Shown: positions 37,612-46,945, numbered from the stretch's first letter. The stretch is DNA of 64,000 nucleotides from Achromobacter kerstersii (GCF_902859595.1 NZ_CADIJQ010000006.1:124001-188000), one strand, 5' to 3'. The notes: generated by a model not told the origin, from the sequence alone. Numbers and translations: made by a program.

Positions 37612-39192
37612 ATGCGCCGCTTTGCCCCGTTGGCCCTGTCTCTTGCCGCCCTGGCATGGACCACCGCCCCCGCCGCCCTGGCCGCCCCCGCCCGGCCCGC
37701 GCTGAGTCCCGCCGCGGCCGCCACCGAAGCCGCGCAGCAGGCGGCGATGGAAGGCTATCTGTACTTCTACCCGCTGGTCACCATGGACCTGACGCGGCGC
37801 CAGTTCACCCACCCGTCGCAAGGGGCTCAGGGCGCCCCCGCCAACACCTTTCTGCATGGCCGCACCCTGCCCCAGCCCGGCACGGCGGCGCCGTGGGCCA
37901 ACCCCGACATGCTGCGCAGCACGGGCTGGCTGGACCTGACTGCCGGCCCCGTGGTGCTGTCGGCGCCCGATACGCAAGGCCGTCTGTACACGCTAAGCCT
38001 GCTGGACATGTGGACAGACGTCTTCGCCACGCTGGGCAAGCGCACCACCGGCACGGCCAAGGGCAACACCGTGATCGTGCCGCCCGGCTGGACGGGCACC
38101 CTGCCCTCGGGCATGGCGCGCCTAGACGCCCCCACGGCGCACGTGTGGGCAAAGATCCTGATCCAGGCTGACGGGCAGGCGGACCTTTCTGCCGTCAACG
38201 CCTTGCAAGACGGCTTCACGCTGACGCCGCTGTCGCAATGGAACCTGCCCGCGCAATCGCAACGCGTGAAGTCGGACCCGAACCTGGACTTGAAGATTGC
38301 CGTGCGCGAACAGGTGGAATCCATGCCGACCGACGCCTTCTTCACCTACGCCGCCGAGCTGATGCGCAAGCACCCGCCGCACGCCACCGACCAGCCCGTG
38401 CTGGCGCAGCTGCGCCGGGTGGGCATCATCCCCGGCCGCACCTTCGACTTCGACAAGCTTGACCACCCCGCCAAGCAAGGCATGCGCCGGGGCCTGCGCG
38501 CCGCGCGCGAACGCATGGACGCCGCCGCCGGCCAATCATTGCGCAACCTGAACGGCTGGCAGCAGGAAACGGGCAGCGTCGGCGTCTATGGCAATGGCTA
38601 TTTGCGCCGCGCGCTGGCGGCCCAAGCCCAGCCCGGCGCCGGCCTGCCCGAAGACCTGAGCGTGTTGCTGCTGGCGGCTGATAGCCACGGTGCGCCGATC
38701 GACGGCGCGCACCGCTACACGCTGCATTTTGAAAGCGGCCAGTTGCCGCCCGCAGGCGCGCTGTGGTCGCTGGCCGTGTACGACGGCCAGGGCATGCCGG
38801 TGGCCAATATGCTGAACCGCTACGCGCTGGGAGACCGCGCGCCGTTGGCCTACAACGCCGACGGATCGCTGGACGTGCATGTCAGCGCGCTGCCGCCCGC
38901 GCCTGAAGTCCAGGCCAACTGGCTGCCCGTGCCGGCCGTGGGCCCCGTGACGCTGCTGCTGCGCGTCTATGAGCCGGGCCCGGCCTTGCTGGACGGGTTG
39001 TGGATGCCGCCGGGAATGGTGCGCGATGAAGGGGAGACCAAACCCGAACCCCAATCCGAACTCGCCCCCCACATGGAACCTGCCCCCGCCCCGGCTGCGG
39101 AGACCGCGCCGCTGGTGCAGGCCGCGCCGCCTGTCGCCGCGCCCGCTGCCGCCCCCGCCAAACCGTCAACCGCCACGCCCAAGAAACCCTGA
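37612..39192 (+). CDS. DUF1254/DUF1214 domain protein, exported
   Basis: A 526-residue protein with a signal peptide ending about residue 24 (ALAAPA). The N-terminal DUF1254 region starts at MEGYLYFYPLVTMDLTRRQF; the C-terminal DUF1214 region includes YTLHFESGQLPPAGALWSLAVYD. A Pro/Ala tail of about 50 residues follows. The function is unknown; relatives are secreted or periplasmic. The ATG at 37612 has GGAG six bases upstream, although the frame is open back through the repeat to 37222. It contains no cysteine. Confidence 0.87.
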   Translation: MRRFAPLALSLAALAWTTAPAALAAPARPALSPAAAATEAAQQAAMEGYLYFYPLVTMDLTRRQFTHPSQGAQGAPANTFLHGRTLPQPGTAAPWANPDMLRSTGWLDLTAGPVVLSAPDTQGRLYTLSLLDMWTDVFATLGKRTTGTAKGNTVIVPPGWTGTLPSGMARLDAPTAHVWAKILIQADGQADLSAVNALQDGFTLTPLSQWNLPAQSQRVKSDPNLDLKIAVREQVESMPTDAFFTYAAELMRKHPPHATDQPVLAQLRRVGIIPGRTFDFDKLDHPAKQGMRRGLRAARERMDAAAGQSLRNLNGWQQETGSVGVYGNGYLRRALAAQAQPGAGLPEDLSVLLLAADSHGAPIDGAHRYTLHFESGQLPPAGALWSLAVYDGQGMPVANMLNRYALGDRAPLAYNADGSLDVHVSALPPAPEVQANWLPVPAVGPVTLLLRVYEPGPALLDGLWMPPGMVRDEGETKPEPQSELAPHMEPAPAPAAETAPLVQAAPPVAAPAAAPAKPSTATPKKP

Positions 39193-39271
39193 TCGCCGTA
39201 CGAATGTCGGCGCAATGACAGGCGCCTGCCGCTACCATAGGCGTTTTATTCACGAATGATGAGCGCCCGCC

Positions 39272-39778
39272 ATGGACGACGCCTTTAGCCACCAACTGAC
39301 GATGACCATCCTGATGACGCCGGACATGGCGAATTTTTCAGGAAACGTACACGGCGGCACCATCCTCAAGTATCTGGACCAGGTCGCTTATGCCTGTGCG
39401 AGCCGGTACGCCGGCCAATACGTGGTGACGCTGTCCGTGGATCAGGTTGTATTCCGCGAACCCATCCATGTGGGCGAACTGGTCACGTTCCTGGCGGCGG
39501 TGAACTACACCGGCCGCACGTCGATGGAAATCGGCATCAAGGTCGTCACCGAAGACATCCGCAAGAAACTCGTGCGCCACACCAACAGCTGTTACTTCAC
39601 GATGGTGGCGGTAGACGACAAGGGCGCGCCCACCGCCGTGCCGCCGCTGGAACCGCGCAACCTGGAAGAACGGCAACGCTTCGAAGCCGCCGGCCTGCGC
39701 CGCGAACTGCGCCAGGAAATGGAGCGCCGCCACGATCAGATCAAACGTGAAACCACGCACGACACGCCGCAGGCCTGA
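39272..39778 (+). CDS. Acyl-CoA thioesterase, hotdog fold
   Basis: A 168-residue single-hotdog thioesterase of the YciA/BFIT group that hydrolyses acyl-CoA to free acid and CoA. The family signature is MTPDMANFSGNVHGGTILKYLDQVAYACA, where the Asn and His-Gly-Gly are at the active site, followed by VDQVVFREPIHVG. The charged C-terminus is variable. It stands alone, 79 bases after the DUF1254 gene, and converges with the immunity gene. Confidence 0.92.
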   Translation: MDDAFSHQLTMTILMTPDMANFSGNVHGGTILKYLDQVAYACASRYAGQYVVTLSVDQVVFREPIHVGELVTFLAAVNYTGRTSMEIGIKVVTEDIRKKLVRHTNSCYFTMVAVDDKGAPTAVPPLEPRNLEERQRFEAAGLRRELRQEMERRHDQIKRETTHDTPQA

Positions 39779-39790
39779 TTGATCCTTTGG

Positions 39791-41023
39791 CTATTTCTCG
39801 GTGCCAGGTTCGCTTGCGATAAACGCATCCAGAGTTTTACGGTCTGCTTCCGCTTGCGCGGGAGTGGGCCCCCGATAGGATCGTTCTGGCTCAACCCGAG
39901 GCGGCGCCACGGCCCCGTAGCGCGGCCGCACGGACCGCATGGCGTGATCCCAGATCGCCACGATTTCCGCATTGCTCAGCACGGGATCTACTTGCGGCGG
40001 CGGCGCCTTGCGTTGCCATAACGGCGGGTCGCGCCTATCCACGAAGTTGGGCAGATACCAATTCAGCATCTTGTCTGGCGTCATGTCCGGGTCGACATGC
40101 TTTCTGAGCGCTCCGCCCGCCGTCAAACGAAAATTGATCGACGGGTTCGCCAAGGAACCGTTGTCGCGGTAGTTTTCGGCCACAAACAGCAGCTCGCGAT
40201 GGTCTTCCGCCTCGTATCCCAACAGGTATTCTTCGGCCGGGTTGCCCGCCAGGGTGGTTGGCCCCTTGCGCAGCAAGTCATGGTTTTCCGCGCGAAACGT
40301 CTTAAAGTTTCGGACCATGCGGGCGATGACGCGTGGCGACTGATCGGGCGTGACGGCACTGAATGTGATCTGCAACTTCACGTTCGAACCTCGCGCCATG
40401 AAGCTCACAATGCCCATTTCATGGTCATGCGTGCCGCGGATGATGACAGGCCCCAACGACACCCCGGGACCCGCCGTTTCTGCTTGGCCAACCGCAACCA
40501 CCTGCGGGGCCAGTTCGGCGAGCCGCGATTCCACTTGTGGGTTCGAACCCTCATACGAGTTTGCCGCCAGCAAGACGTGCGTGCCTTTCACCAGCAGATG
40601 CAATTCATAGGTTTGCGACCACGTGCCCACCCTGCTCTTGTGAAATTGGAGCAGCCACGTGCCCGGCGATAACTCCTGCGCGCCCAGAAGCATGGACTTT
40701 CCGGTTGCTGAACTGACCTCGGCGCGGATGCGCTGTGCGCGTTCCGCCAAGGCCTCGTCGAATTGCGCTTGCGTGATGTCCTGCCCCAGCAGATCGACTT
40801 CGACGCGTTTGTGATCAGCGCCCAGTCCGTAATACAGGATGGCTCGACTGCTGGAAGGCGGCCCCCAGTTGACGGGAAGTTCGATCAACAGCCTGCCCAC
40901 CGACCAAGTCTGCATGGGTAAGGTGATCGCGGTCATGGCGGGCTTCTCCTTGAAGTGGAATAGGGCCATCGCGCCAGCGGCCAGCCCCAACAATAGGCAG
41001 AGCAGCGGGATCAGGCGGCGCAT
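39791..41023 (-). CDS. Tli4-like type VI lipase immunity protein (probable)
   Basis: A 410-residue protein with an N-terminal hydrophobic anchor (residues 4-22) and a large soluble part, resembling the two-domain Tli4 immunity family. It overlaps the 3' end of the adjacent lipase-like gene by 13 bases, as effector-immunity pairs often do. Such proteins sit in the periplasm of the producing cell and neutralise the cognate phospholipase. The C-terminal segment SNAEIVAIWDHAMRSVRPR is well conserved in feel but I cannot name a motif. Family assignment is from overall resemblance and context. Confidence 0.7.
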   Translation of the reverse strand: MRRLIPLLCLLLGLAAGAMALFHFKEKPAMTAITLPMQTWSVGRLLIELPVNWGPPSSSRAILYYGLGADHKRVEVDLLGQDITQAQFDEALAERAQRIRAEVSSATGKSMLLGAQELSPGTWLLQFHKSRVGTWSQTYELHLLVKGTHVLLAANSYEGSNPQVESRLAELAPQVVAVGQAETAGPGVSLGPVIIRGTHDHEMGIVSFMARGSNVKLQITFSAVTPDQSPRVIARMVRNFKTFRAENHDLLRKGPTTLAGNPAEEYLLGYEAEDHRELLFVAENYRDNGSLANPSINFRLTAGGALRKHVDPDMTPDKMLNWYLPNFVDRRDPPLWQRKAPPPQVDPVLSNAEIVAIWDHAMRSVRPRYGAVAPPRVEPERSYRGPTPAQAEADRKTLDAFIASEPGTEK

Positions 41024-42792
41024 AGCGGACGCTTGGCTTGGGCTGCAATCTTTATCAGGCTGTACAGGGTGAAGTGCCGCGTCTGCACGACGCCGAATGC
41101 GCCCTCGTGGTCAAAGCCGGTGACGCCGACTTGCGCCCGCACCTGGCCCTCGCGTGCCTGCATGGCAGGCGCCTTGCCCGAGCTGACGGGAACCGTGCCG
41201 TCGCCGCTGCCATCCTGCATGGAGCAGTGCAGTTCCCAATGGCTGACTTCCATGGGTTGGGTCGGCCATTCCCCTCTGAGACGCGCGGCGTGTTCAGCGC
41301 GCCCTCCCCCCACGTACAGGGGGCTGGACCCTTCATCCCGCACATCCACCATCTGCATGGTGGATACCACGAAGGCGTCCGGCGGTACGCCCAAGGGCCT
41401 CTCCGGGTAGCCTCGACCGGGGTGCATTTGCCAGGTAATGGTTTCGAAACTCGGCTGTTTGTCGTCAGCCCCGTAATACACATAGGTGTTGGGGTGATAG
41501 GCGCCACCTATCTTTTCGTGGAACCGCTTCGCCTCCCTGATGTTCCCGGCGTAGTCGACCCATTCGATAGGGGTCCCCTCCTCAGGCGCCAGCCATTCCT
41601 CGCGCAGCAACGCCCACCAGCGATCACGGCGCAGATAGATTTCGGCATACGGGTCCGCTTCGGGGCGGGCAGGCATGGCGGGCGCGTAGTGCTGGTCCCG
41701 CAAGCGCAGCCAGCCCAAGGCATAGCGCTTGGTGGGCAGCAATTGCAGCGCACCGGGCGCCTGGGCAAAGACGGCGGTGACTTCCTTGCCGGTCCTGCCG
41801 ATCACCGCGCCGGCCATCGCGCTTTCTTGCTGCATTCCCACCTTGCATCGGCGGTACGCCACCGGGGCGCCATTGGTCGGCATAGCGCCATGCATCACGC
41901 CCGCGATCACGTCGGCCATGCCAGGCAACTGCGCACAACGACGCGCCACCAGCCCTCCCATGGAATGCGTGACCAGAATGACTTGCTGGCAGTTCCCGCC
42001 GTACTGGCGTCGTATCTCATTGATCCGCACGGCCAGTTTTGCCGCCGCGTCTTCGTTGTCCTCAAGCCAGTTGTAGCCAAACGCGTGGACCGGCATCCGG
42101 TACGCCGCACGCGCCGACAGCTCGTCCGTCTTCAGATGCGGCAACTCACGCAGAAGCCGTTCACCCAGCCCTGCCAGCGGCACATCGAGCCCGGGCTTGA
42201 GGATCGGGTGGGGCGAGCCATTGTCGGGCATGTCCAGATGCATGGACTTCAGTTGGAACGCCGGCCACTGATGCGGCAGGTAGGCGCTGTTCAAGGTGTC
42301 TTCGAGCCACAGCAAGAACGCGTGATAGCTGCTTTCGCTGACCTCCCCCCAGCCTCTTTCACGATAGCGGGCGATGACCGCGTCTTTGCGTTGCGCCGCG
42401 GATTCGCCAGGAGGTTCGATCACGGAACCCGCGCCCCGTGCGGGGACGGCTCCGTCGGGGTCCACCGCGACCCGTTTGGGATGCAAAACGGTCTGGCGTG
42501 TACCCGCGTACTCATCGCTCCAACGCTTGAACAGCCCCAAAGGCTTGCCTGCCAGACCCGCATCCAGACGCCACACCGGTTCGCCGGCCTCGCCCGCATC
42601 TGGCGCTGACTTCAGATTCGACCCCATGATGCCTGGGATGAATATGACCGGCAGTATTGCAGCTGGCGGAACCAGGAGGATGACCGGATCGCAGAGGGCC
42701 GTAGGCGTGAGTCTCCAGTGGAACAAGGGCTGGCCCCGGGCGTCGAAAGACATCGGGGCGTAACGCCGTGCGGTTGGGGCGTTGTCGGTCAT
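41011..42792 (-). CDS. Type VI-type phospholipase effector, alpha/beta hydrolase (Tle family, probable)
   Basis: A 593-residue alpha/beta hydrolase. FIPGIMGSNL near residues 50-60 resembles lecithin-acyltransferase/PGAP1-type lipases; the nucleophile elbow is VTHSMGG with Ser277. Likely acid and base are in DGSGDGTVP and GFDHEGAF near the C-terminus. There is no signal peptide, as expected for a type VI cargo. The ATG at 42792 has GGGAG upstream; an open frame extends 47 codons further without support. It is followed by an overlapping immunity-type gene. No vgrG, paar or tss gene is nearby, so the pair is an orphan module. Confidence 0.72.
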   Translation of the reverse strand: MTDNAPTARRYAPMSFDARGQPLFHWRLTPTALCDPVILLVPPAAILPVIFIPGIMGSNLKSAPDAGEAGEPVWRLDAGLAGKPLGLFKRWSDEYAGTRQTVLHPKRVAVDPDGAVPARGAGSVIEPPGESAAQRKDAVIARYRERGWGEVSESSYHAFLLWLEDTLNSAYLPHQWPAFQLKSMHLDMPDNGSPHPILKPGLDVPLAGLGERLLRELPHLKTDELSARAAYRMPVHAFGYNWLEDNEDAAAKLAVRINEIRRQYGGNCQQVILVTHSMGGLVARRCAQLPGMADVIAGVMHGAMPTNGAPVAYRRCKVGMQQESAMAGAVIGRTGKEVTAVFAQAPGALQLLPTKRYALGWLRLRDQHYAPAMPARPEADPYAEIYLRRDRWWALLREEWLAPEEGTPIEWVDYAGNIREAKRFHEKIGGAYHPNTYVYYGADDKQPSFETITWQMHPGRGYPERPLGVPPDAFVVSTMQMVDVRDEGSSPLYVGGGRAEHAARLRGEWPTQPMEVSHWELHCSMQDGSGDGTVPVSSGKAPAMQAREGQVRAQVGVTGFDHEGAFGVVQTRHFTLYSLIKIAAQAKRPLCAA

Positions 42793-42920
42793 GGCGGGCT
42801 CCCAAGTGTGCGCGCACATGGCCATGGAAGACTGCGTAGCCTTGCGCGAGCTAATCTCAACGCGCCAGGGTGCTATCAACCCCAGAAAAAAACTATTGGA
42901 GAACTCTGATTCGTAGCCCG

Positions 42921-42976
42921 ACTTCTTAGTCACGCTTTTTCAGTCCCACTTTTTCTGTCCTGCTTTTTCAGTCCCG
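42921..42976. repeat. 14-bp tandem repeat upstream of the lipase effector gene
   Basis: Units of CTTTTTCAGTCCCA type at 42935, 42949 and 42963, plus a decayed one at 42921, period exactly 14. They lie between the terminator of the upstream hydroxylase gene and the effector start, where the effector promoter is expected. I see no other feature in the 250-base gap. Confidence 0.75.
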
Positions 42977-42989
42977 CCCATCACCCCAA

Positions 42990-43022
42990 AAACAAAAAAA
43001 GGCGACGCCAAATGGCGTCGCC
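42990..43022 (-). terminator. Intrinsic terminator after the hydroxylase gene
   Basis: On the minus strand GGCGACGCC (43022-43014) and GGCGTCGCC (43009-43001) form a perfect nine-base stem with a four-base loop, followed by a run of Ts. It ends the beta-propeller/deacetylase/hydroxylase series. Confidence 0.92.
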
Positions 43023-43042
43023 CCTACCAACCTGTTGCGCAC

Positions 43043-44050
43043 TCAAGCGCGTTCTGCCGCGCCAGGAGGCGCGGGTGGCGCCGATGCGGGCTCGCGGTCG
43101 CGGCCCACCATGCGTTTCAATCCCAGCCATTGCTGCGACCAGAAGCTGCGGCCGTAATCGCGCCCGCCCAATTCCGCCTGCTGGTCGTGGATGCCCGTGG
43201 GGCCGTAGCCCACGCCGAAGCGGGCGGTACGGAACAGCACGTCCCAGATGGGGAACAGCGCGGCGAAGTTGTAGCCGCCCACCGGACCCGGCGACGAGGC
43301 GTCGTAGGCGATGGAATGGTGATGGCGGTGAAAGCGCGGGCTGACCAGCAAACGTTCGCCAATCGCGCCGAAGTGCATGCGCAGGTTGGCGTGCGAAAAG
43401 CTTTGCGCCAGCTGAGTAATGGCCACCACCATCACGAACTGCGCGGGCGGCACGCCCACCAGTTGCGACACGAACACGACCAGCACGTCGCGCAGCATGT
43501 CGTCCAGCAAGTGGTTGCGGTCGTCGCTCCAGATCGTCATCTGGCGTTGGCTGTGGTGCACGGCGTGCAACGCCCAGAGCCAGCCGAAACGATGCTGCGC
43601 GCGATGGTAGAAATAATCGACCGCGTCAAACAGCAGCAGGTAGATGATCAGGCTGACCCAGGCCTTGTCGGTAACGCCGGGCCAGTACTGGTCCAGCTGA
43701 AACGGCGCAAAGCCCCAGATGTGCAACTGGCCGAACACGCTGTCCCAGAAGGGATCGATCGTGAAGAACAGCGCCAGCCGGAACACGCCCAGGCGATGGA
43801 TCAGCGTGTAGAGCACGTCGATGCCGATCTGGCGGCGGTCGGTGACGGCTTCAACGGGCCGCAGGCGTTGCAGCGGGCCGAACACCAGCACCAGGACGGC
43901 GATCTGCACCAGGCCGACCAGCAGCCACATGGTGGCGTCGTAGCCGTCTTCGATGAAGTTGCTCAGCCCCAAATGGAACAGAGCGGGCTGGATCAGCGTC
44001 TCGAAGAGCCATTGCTGGCAAGCCCCGAAGAATTGACTAAGCGTATCCAT
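43043..44050 (-). CDS. Sterol desaturase / fatty acid hydroxylase family protein
   Basis: A 335-residue integral membrane di-iron enzyme. Hydrophobic segments fill the first 110 residues and the centre; the three histidine boxes are HRAQH, HAVHHS and HRHHH, in the order expected for this superfamily. It would hydroxylate or desaturate a lipid; the substrate is unknown. The ATG at 44050 comes two bases after the deacetylase stop, indicating co-transcription; the upstream 21 codons of open frame are within that gene. Confidence 0.9.
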   Translation of the reverse strand: MDTLSQFFGACQQWLFETLIQPALFHLGLSNFIEDGYDATMWLLVGLVQIAVLVLVFGPLQRLRPVEAVTDRRQIGIDVLYTLIHRLGVFRLALFFTIDPFWDSVFGQLHIWGFAPFQLDQYWPGVTDKAWVSLIIYLLLFDAVDYFYHRAQHRFGWLWALHAVHHSQRQMTIWSDDRNHLLDDMLRDVLVVFVSQLVGVPPAQFVMVVAITQLAQSFSHANLRMHFGAIGERLLVSPRFHRHHHSIAYDASSPGPVGGYNFAALFPIWDVLFRTARFGVGYGPTGIHDQQAELGGRDYGRSFWSQQWLGLKRMVGRDREPASAPPAPPGAAERA

Positions 44051-44052
44051 AA

Positions 44053-44880
44053 TCAATGATGCGTAGCGATCCAATCGCGATAAGCGGGATGCGTGTTCAA
44101 GGTAGCGAAACAATAGCCCTTCTGCTGCAAGCCCACAATCAAGGGCTCCAGCACGGCGGGCGCCCAGGGGTCCTGGCGCGACCAGATGCCCAGATGCGCC
44201 AACAGGATGTCGCCGGGCTTGATGGTGCGCAGCGCCTGGTCCAGCAGCTTGGCATTGGGGAATTTGTCGCTGGGCAACTCATCGCCCAGGAAGCCGGCAG
44301 GCGCCCAGCCCACGTGTTCGTAACCGCAGGCCTTGGCCGCCTTCAGCAAGGCGGGCGAGGTCTTGCCGCCCGGCGCACGGTAGATCGGCAGCATGTTCTG
44401 GCCCGTCATCTGATGGAAACGGGTGGCGGAACGCTTGATCTCGGCGCAGTACTGCTCGGCCGTCCACTGCGCCGTCTTGCCCGTGTCGGGGCCGGCGCTG
44501 GGCTTCACGCGGAACTTGCCGCCGGGCAGGTCGCCCTGCCAGTAGACGTGGTCATAGGTGTGCGAGCCAAAGGCGTGGCCTTCGGCCGCGCGCGCCTTCC
44601 ACCACGGCGCCCACACGTCGTCCAGGCTCGAGCCCTCGGTCTTCGTGCGTTCGTTGGCCAGGAAGAACGTGACCTTCACGTGATGGCGGTTGAGCACGTC
44701 GGCGATCAACGGCGCAACACCCATGTGGCCGGTGTCGAACGTCAGGTAGACGGGTTTGTCGCAGGTGGCCTGCACCGGGGCGGCGTTTGCCATCGGGACG
44801 GCAATAGCGAGACAGATGGCCAGAACGCTTTTCGCCGCCGGGCCGCCCCAAGGCGAAAAAGCCCCCTTGGGGGGCAGCAT
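44053..44880 (-). CDS. Polysaccharide deacetylase (NodB-like)
   Basis: A 275-residue protein with a NodB deacetylase domain. The metal motif is LTFDTGH (instead of the more common TFDDG), paired with SHTYDH; RAPGG and HLGIW follow. The hydrophobic SVLAICLAIAVPMANA stretch marks export. The start is uncertain: ATG 44880 makes the first 16 residues (MLPPKGAFSPWGGPAA) out of a palindromic element usual between genes in this group, so translation may instead begin further upstream or at a weak internal codon. It lies between a beta-propeller gene and a lipid hydroxylase gene. Confidence 0.85.
   Translation of the reverse strand: MLPPKGAFSPWGGPAAKSVLAICLAIAVPMANAAPVQATCDKPVYLTFDTGHMGVAPLIADVLNRHHVKVTFFLANERTKTEGSSLDDVWAPWWKARAAEGHAFGSHTYDHVYWQGDLPGGKFRVKPSAGPDTGKTAQWTAEQYCAEIKRSATRFHQMTGQNMLPIYRAPGGKTSPALLKAAKACGYEHVGWAPAGFLGDELPSDKFPNAKLLDQALRTIKPGDILLAHLGIWSRQDPWAPAVLEPLIVGLQQKGYCFATLNTHPAYRDWIATHH
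44841..44877. repeat. Palindromic CCCCAAGG...CCTTGGGG element
   Basis: CCCCAAGG (44846-44853) pairs with CCTTGGGG (44865-44872) around a loop containing GAAAAAGC. The surrounding sequence is of a type I recall as dispersed between genes in Bordetella and Achromobacter. Here it falls inside the 5' end of the deacetylase ORF. Confidence 0.6.
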
Positions 44881-44911
44881 GCTCGCGACAGCGGGCGCGG
44901 CGTGGGGGCCT

Positions 44912-45892
44912 TTAACGCGTTGGCGCATGGTTCAGCGTCCAGACGCCGTGAGGCGACTTGCCCACCGTCACCTGGTTCACGACCTTCTTCTGCTCCAGGT
45001 CCACCACCGTCAGCTTGCGCGCCCAGCGCGACGTGACCAGCAGCGTCTTGCCGTCGGCCAGCACATCCATGCAGTCCGGGCCGCCCGGCACGGGGAACGT
45101 ATCGGCAACCGTCAGCGTCTGCATGTCGATGCGGCTGATGGAGTTGGCGGTGCGGTTGCTGACGAACAGGTGGCGCTTGTCGCCCTGCGCGCGGAACGCG
45201 TGTGCGCCGGCCGCAGTCGGGATGCGTTTGACCAGCTTGGCCGGGCCGTTGCTGACGTCATAGGCTTCGACGAAGGAGTCGCCCGTCAGCGCCACCAGCA
45301 GGGTCTTCTGGTCGGGCGTCAGGAACACGTCGGCCGGCGTCTTGCCCACCGACACCGTCCACTTGGGCGTCTGCGTGGCCAGATCGATGGCGATCAGCTG
45401 GTCGCTGTCTTGCAGCGTCACGTAGGCCGTGGTGCTTTTCTTGTCGATCATGATGTGGCTGGGCGTCTTGCCCGCCGGTACGCGCTTGACGAGTTTCAGC
45501 TCGGCGCCCTTTTGCTGCGGCTGCCAGGCGTAGATGTCGATGTGATCCAGGCGGTTGGCCGCCGTGACGAACCACTTCATGTCCGGCGAGAACTGCAACT
45601 GGTAGGGGTCGACGATGCCGGTCAGCGTGCGCTGCACTTCACCCGTCTTGGGGTCCATCATCGTGATGGTGTTGCCGGTAGCGTTGGCCACCATCAGCGA
45701 CTTCTCATCAGGCGTCAGGTACAGGTGATGCGGCTCTTTGCCGGTGGGCACGCGCCGCACTTCCTTGTAGGTGACCGGGTCGATGATGCTGACGTTGGCG
45801 TCCAGGGAATTCAGGACGAAAATCGGGGCCGATGCCGCCGCTGCGCTAAGCGCCATCCCCACGCCTGCCAGGGCGTAGCGGACAAAATGCAT
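44912..45892 (-). CDS. YncE-like beta-propeller protein, exported
   Basis: A 326-residue periplasmic protein: signal peptide ending about residue 22 (AAAASA), then repeated YncE/YVTN-type beta-propeller blades with the recurring pattern of VSIIDPVT-YKEVRRVPTGKEPHHLYLTPD. Such proteins bind ligands or partners; no enzymatic motif is seen. ATG at 45892 is chosen; a TTG at 45907 is in frame five codons earlier, neither has a clear ribosome site. It precedes the polysaccharide deacetylase and lipid hydroxylase genes. Confidence 0.88.
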   Translation of the reverse strand: MHFVRYALAGVGMALSAAAASAPIFVLNSLDANVSIIDPVTYKEVRRVPTGKEPHHLYLTPDEKSLMVANATGNTITMMDPKTGEVQRTLTGIVDPYQLQFSPDMKWFVTAANRLDHIDIYAWQPQQKGAELKLVKRVPAGKTPSHIMIDKKSTTAYVTLQDSDQLIAIDLATQTPKWTVSVGKTPADVFLTPDQKTLLVALTGDSFVEAYDVSNGPAKLVKRIPTAAGAHAFRAQGDKRHLFVSNRTANSISRIDMQTLTVADTFPVPGGPDCMDVLADGKTLLVTSRWARKLTVVDLEQKKVVNQVTVGKSPHGVWTLNHAPTR

Positions 45893-46067
45893 GAGATTCA
45901 ATTTCAAGGTCCGGCAAGTAAGGATCGGGCACCGATCCCAATGGTCGCCATTTTAGGCACAGCGGCCTTTCAAAAGGGCAACAAGCAGGGGTTTGGCGAC
46001 AAACGAATGCGCCTGTTGCCGTCCAGCAACAACCCCTGCCCGAAGCGTCCCCCGAATCGCCAAAAAA

Positions 46068-46922
46068 TCATTTGGTTCCAACGGGTTGCGCGTCAGCGTC
46101 GACCCACGCGCCAGCGGTGATATCGCGTTCGCGCAAGGCCGCTGCACGGGATGCGGATGACGGCCCCAGGTCCGATTCCAGCACCCCGCCTTGCGGGCCG
46201 ATGACAAAGGTGCCGATGCCGGTGCGTCCGTACTGCGCGGGCCACGCGACGATGCGGTAAGCCGTGTCCTGGCTGCCCGGCAACACCTTGAAGCGATAAC
46301 CGGAATAGGCATCCGCCACCGGCGTTTCCGGCCCCATGACGAGCGCGTCCGGCCCAAACGCCTGCTCGGGCGCGCCGGGCACTTCGGGCCAGTACAGGCC
46401 GTCCATGCTGCCGGGCCGGCTGACGAGGCGGCTCGCATAACGGCCCTGGCCCACGCCCTGCATGTACCGGGTCTGCGCCGCCTGCAATTGCTTCAAGGCT
46501 TCGATGGCGCTCAATTCATTGCGGCCAATCGTGCGGCGCTGGATTTCCGCTTTGCCCGCTGCCGGGTCGAAACGCCAACCCTTGCCCGACTGCACGATCG
46601 GCACGGGCATCGTCCAGCCGGAATCTCCCACCGCCAGCCAGGAACGGCCGCCGTCGGCGATGATCTCGTGCGTCTTTGCCCAGGCCGACAGGAATCGGTA
46701 GATGTCGTCCTGCGCCACGCCGCCCGGCACGATCTGGTTATGGTTTGGCCCCAGCACCTTGGCCATGGCGGCGGAATCGCTGGTGGCCAGCGCGTCGGCG
46801 AAGGCGTCGGCCGCGGCCTGCGACGTCGGATACACGCTTTGCGCCGCCGCCGGCGCGGCCAAGCCCAGCGCCAACAATGTTGCGGCGCTTAGCGTACGGG
46901 CAAGAACCCAGGCATTCGTCAT
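46068..46922 (-). CDS. DUF2950 family protein, exported
   Basis: A 284-residue protein of the DUF2950 family, with a signal peptide ending APAAAQ (about residue 28). The mature part has FADALATSDSAAMAKVLG, then GRNELSAIEALKQLQAAQ and the C-terminal GTFVIGPQGGVLESDLG. The function is unknown; genes of this family commonly lie next to DUF3300 genes, as here. The ATG at 46922 follows GGGAGC; it is 23 bases after the DUF3300 gene, so the pair is one transcript. Confidence 0.9.
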   Translation of the reverse strand: MTNAWVLARTLSAATLLALGLAAPAAAQSVYPTSQAAADAFADALATSDSAAMAKVLGPNHNQIVPGGVAQDDIYRFLSAWAKTHEIIADGGRSWLAVGDSGWTMPVPIVQSGKGWRFDPAAGKAEIQRRTIGRNELSAIEALKQLQAAQTRYMQGVGQGRYASRLVSRPGSMDGLYWPEVPGAPEQAFGPDALVMGPETPVADAYSGYRFKVLPGSQDTAYRIVAWPAQYGRTGIGTFVIGPQGGVLESDLGPSSASRAAALRERDITAGAWVDADAQPVGTK

Positions 46923-46945
46923 GAAAGCTCCCTTGTCCATGGTGC

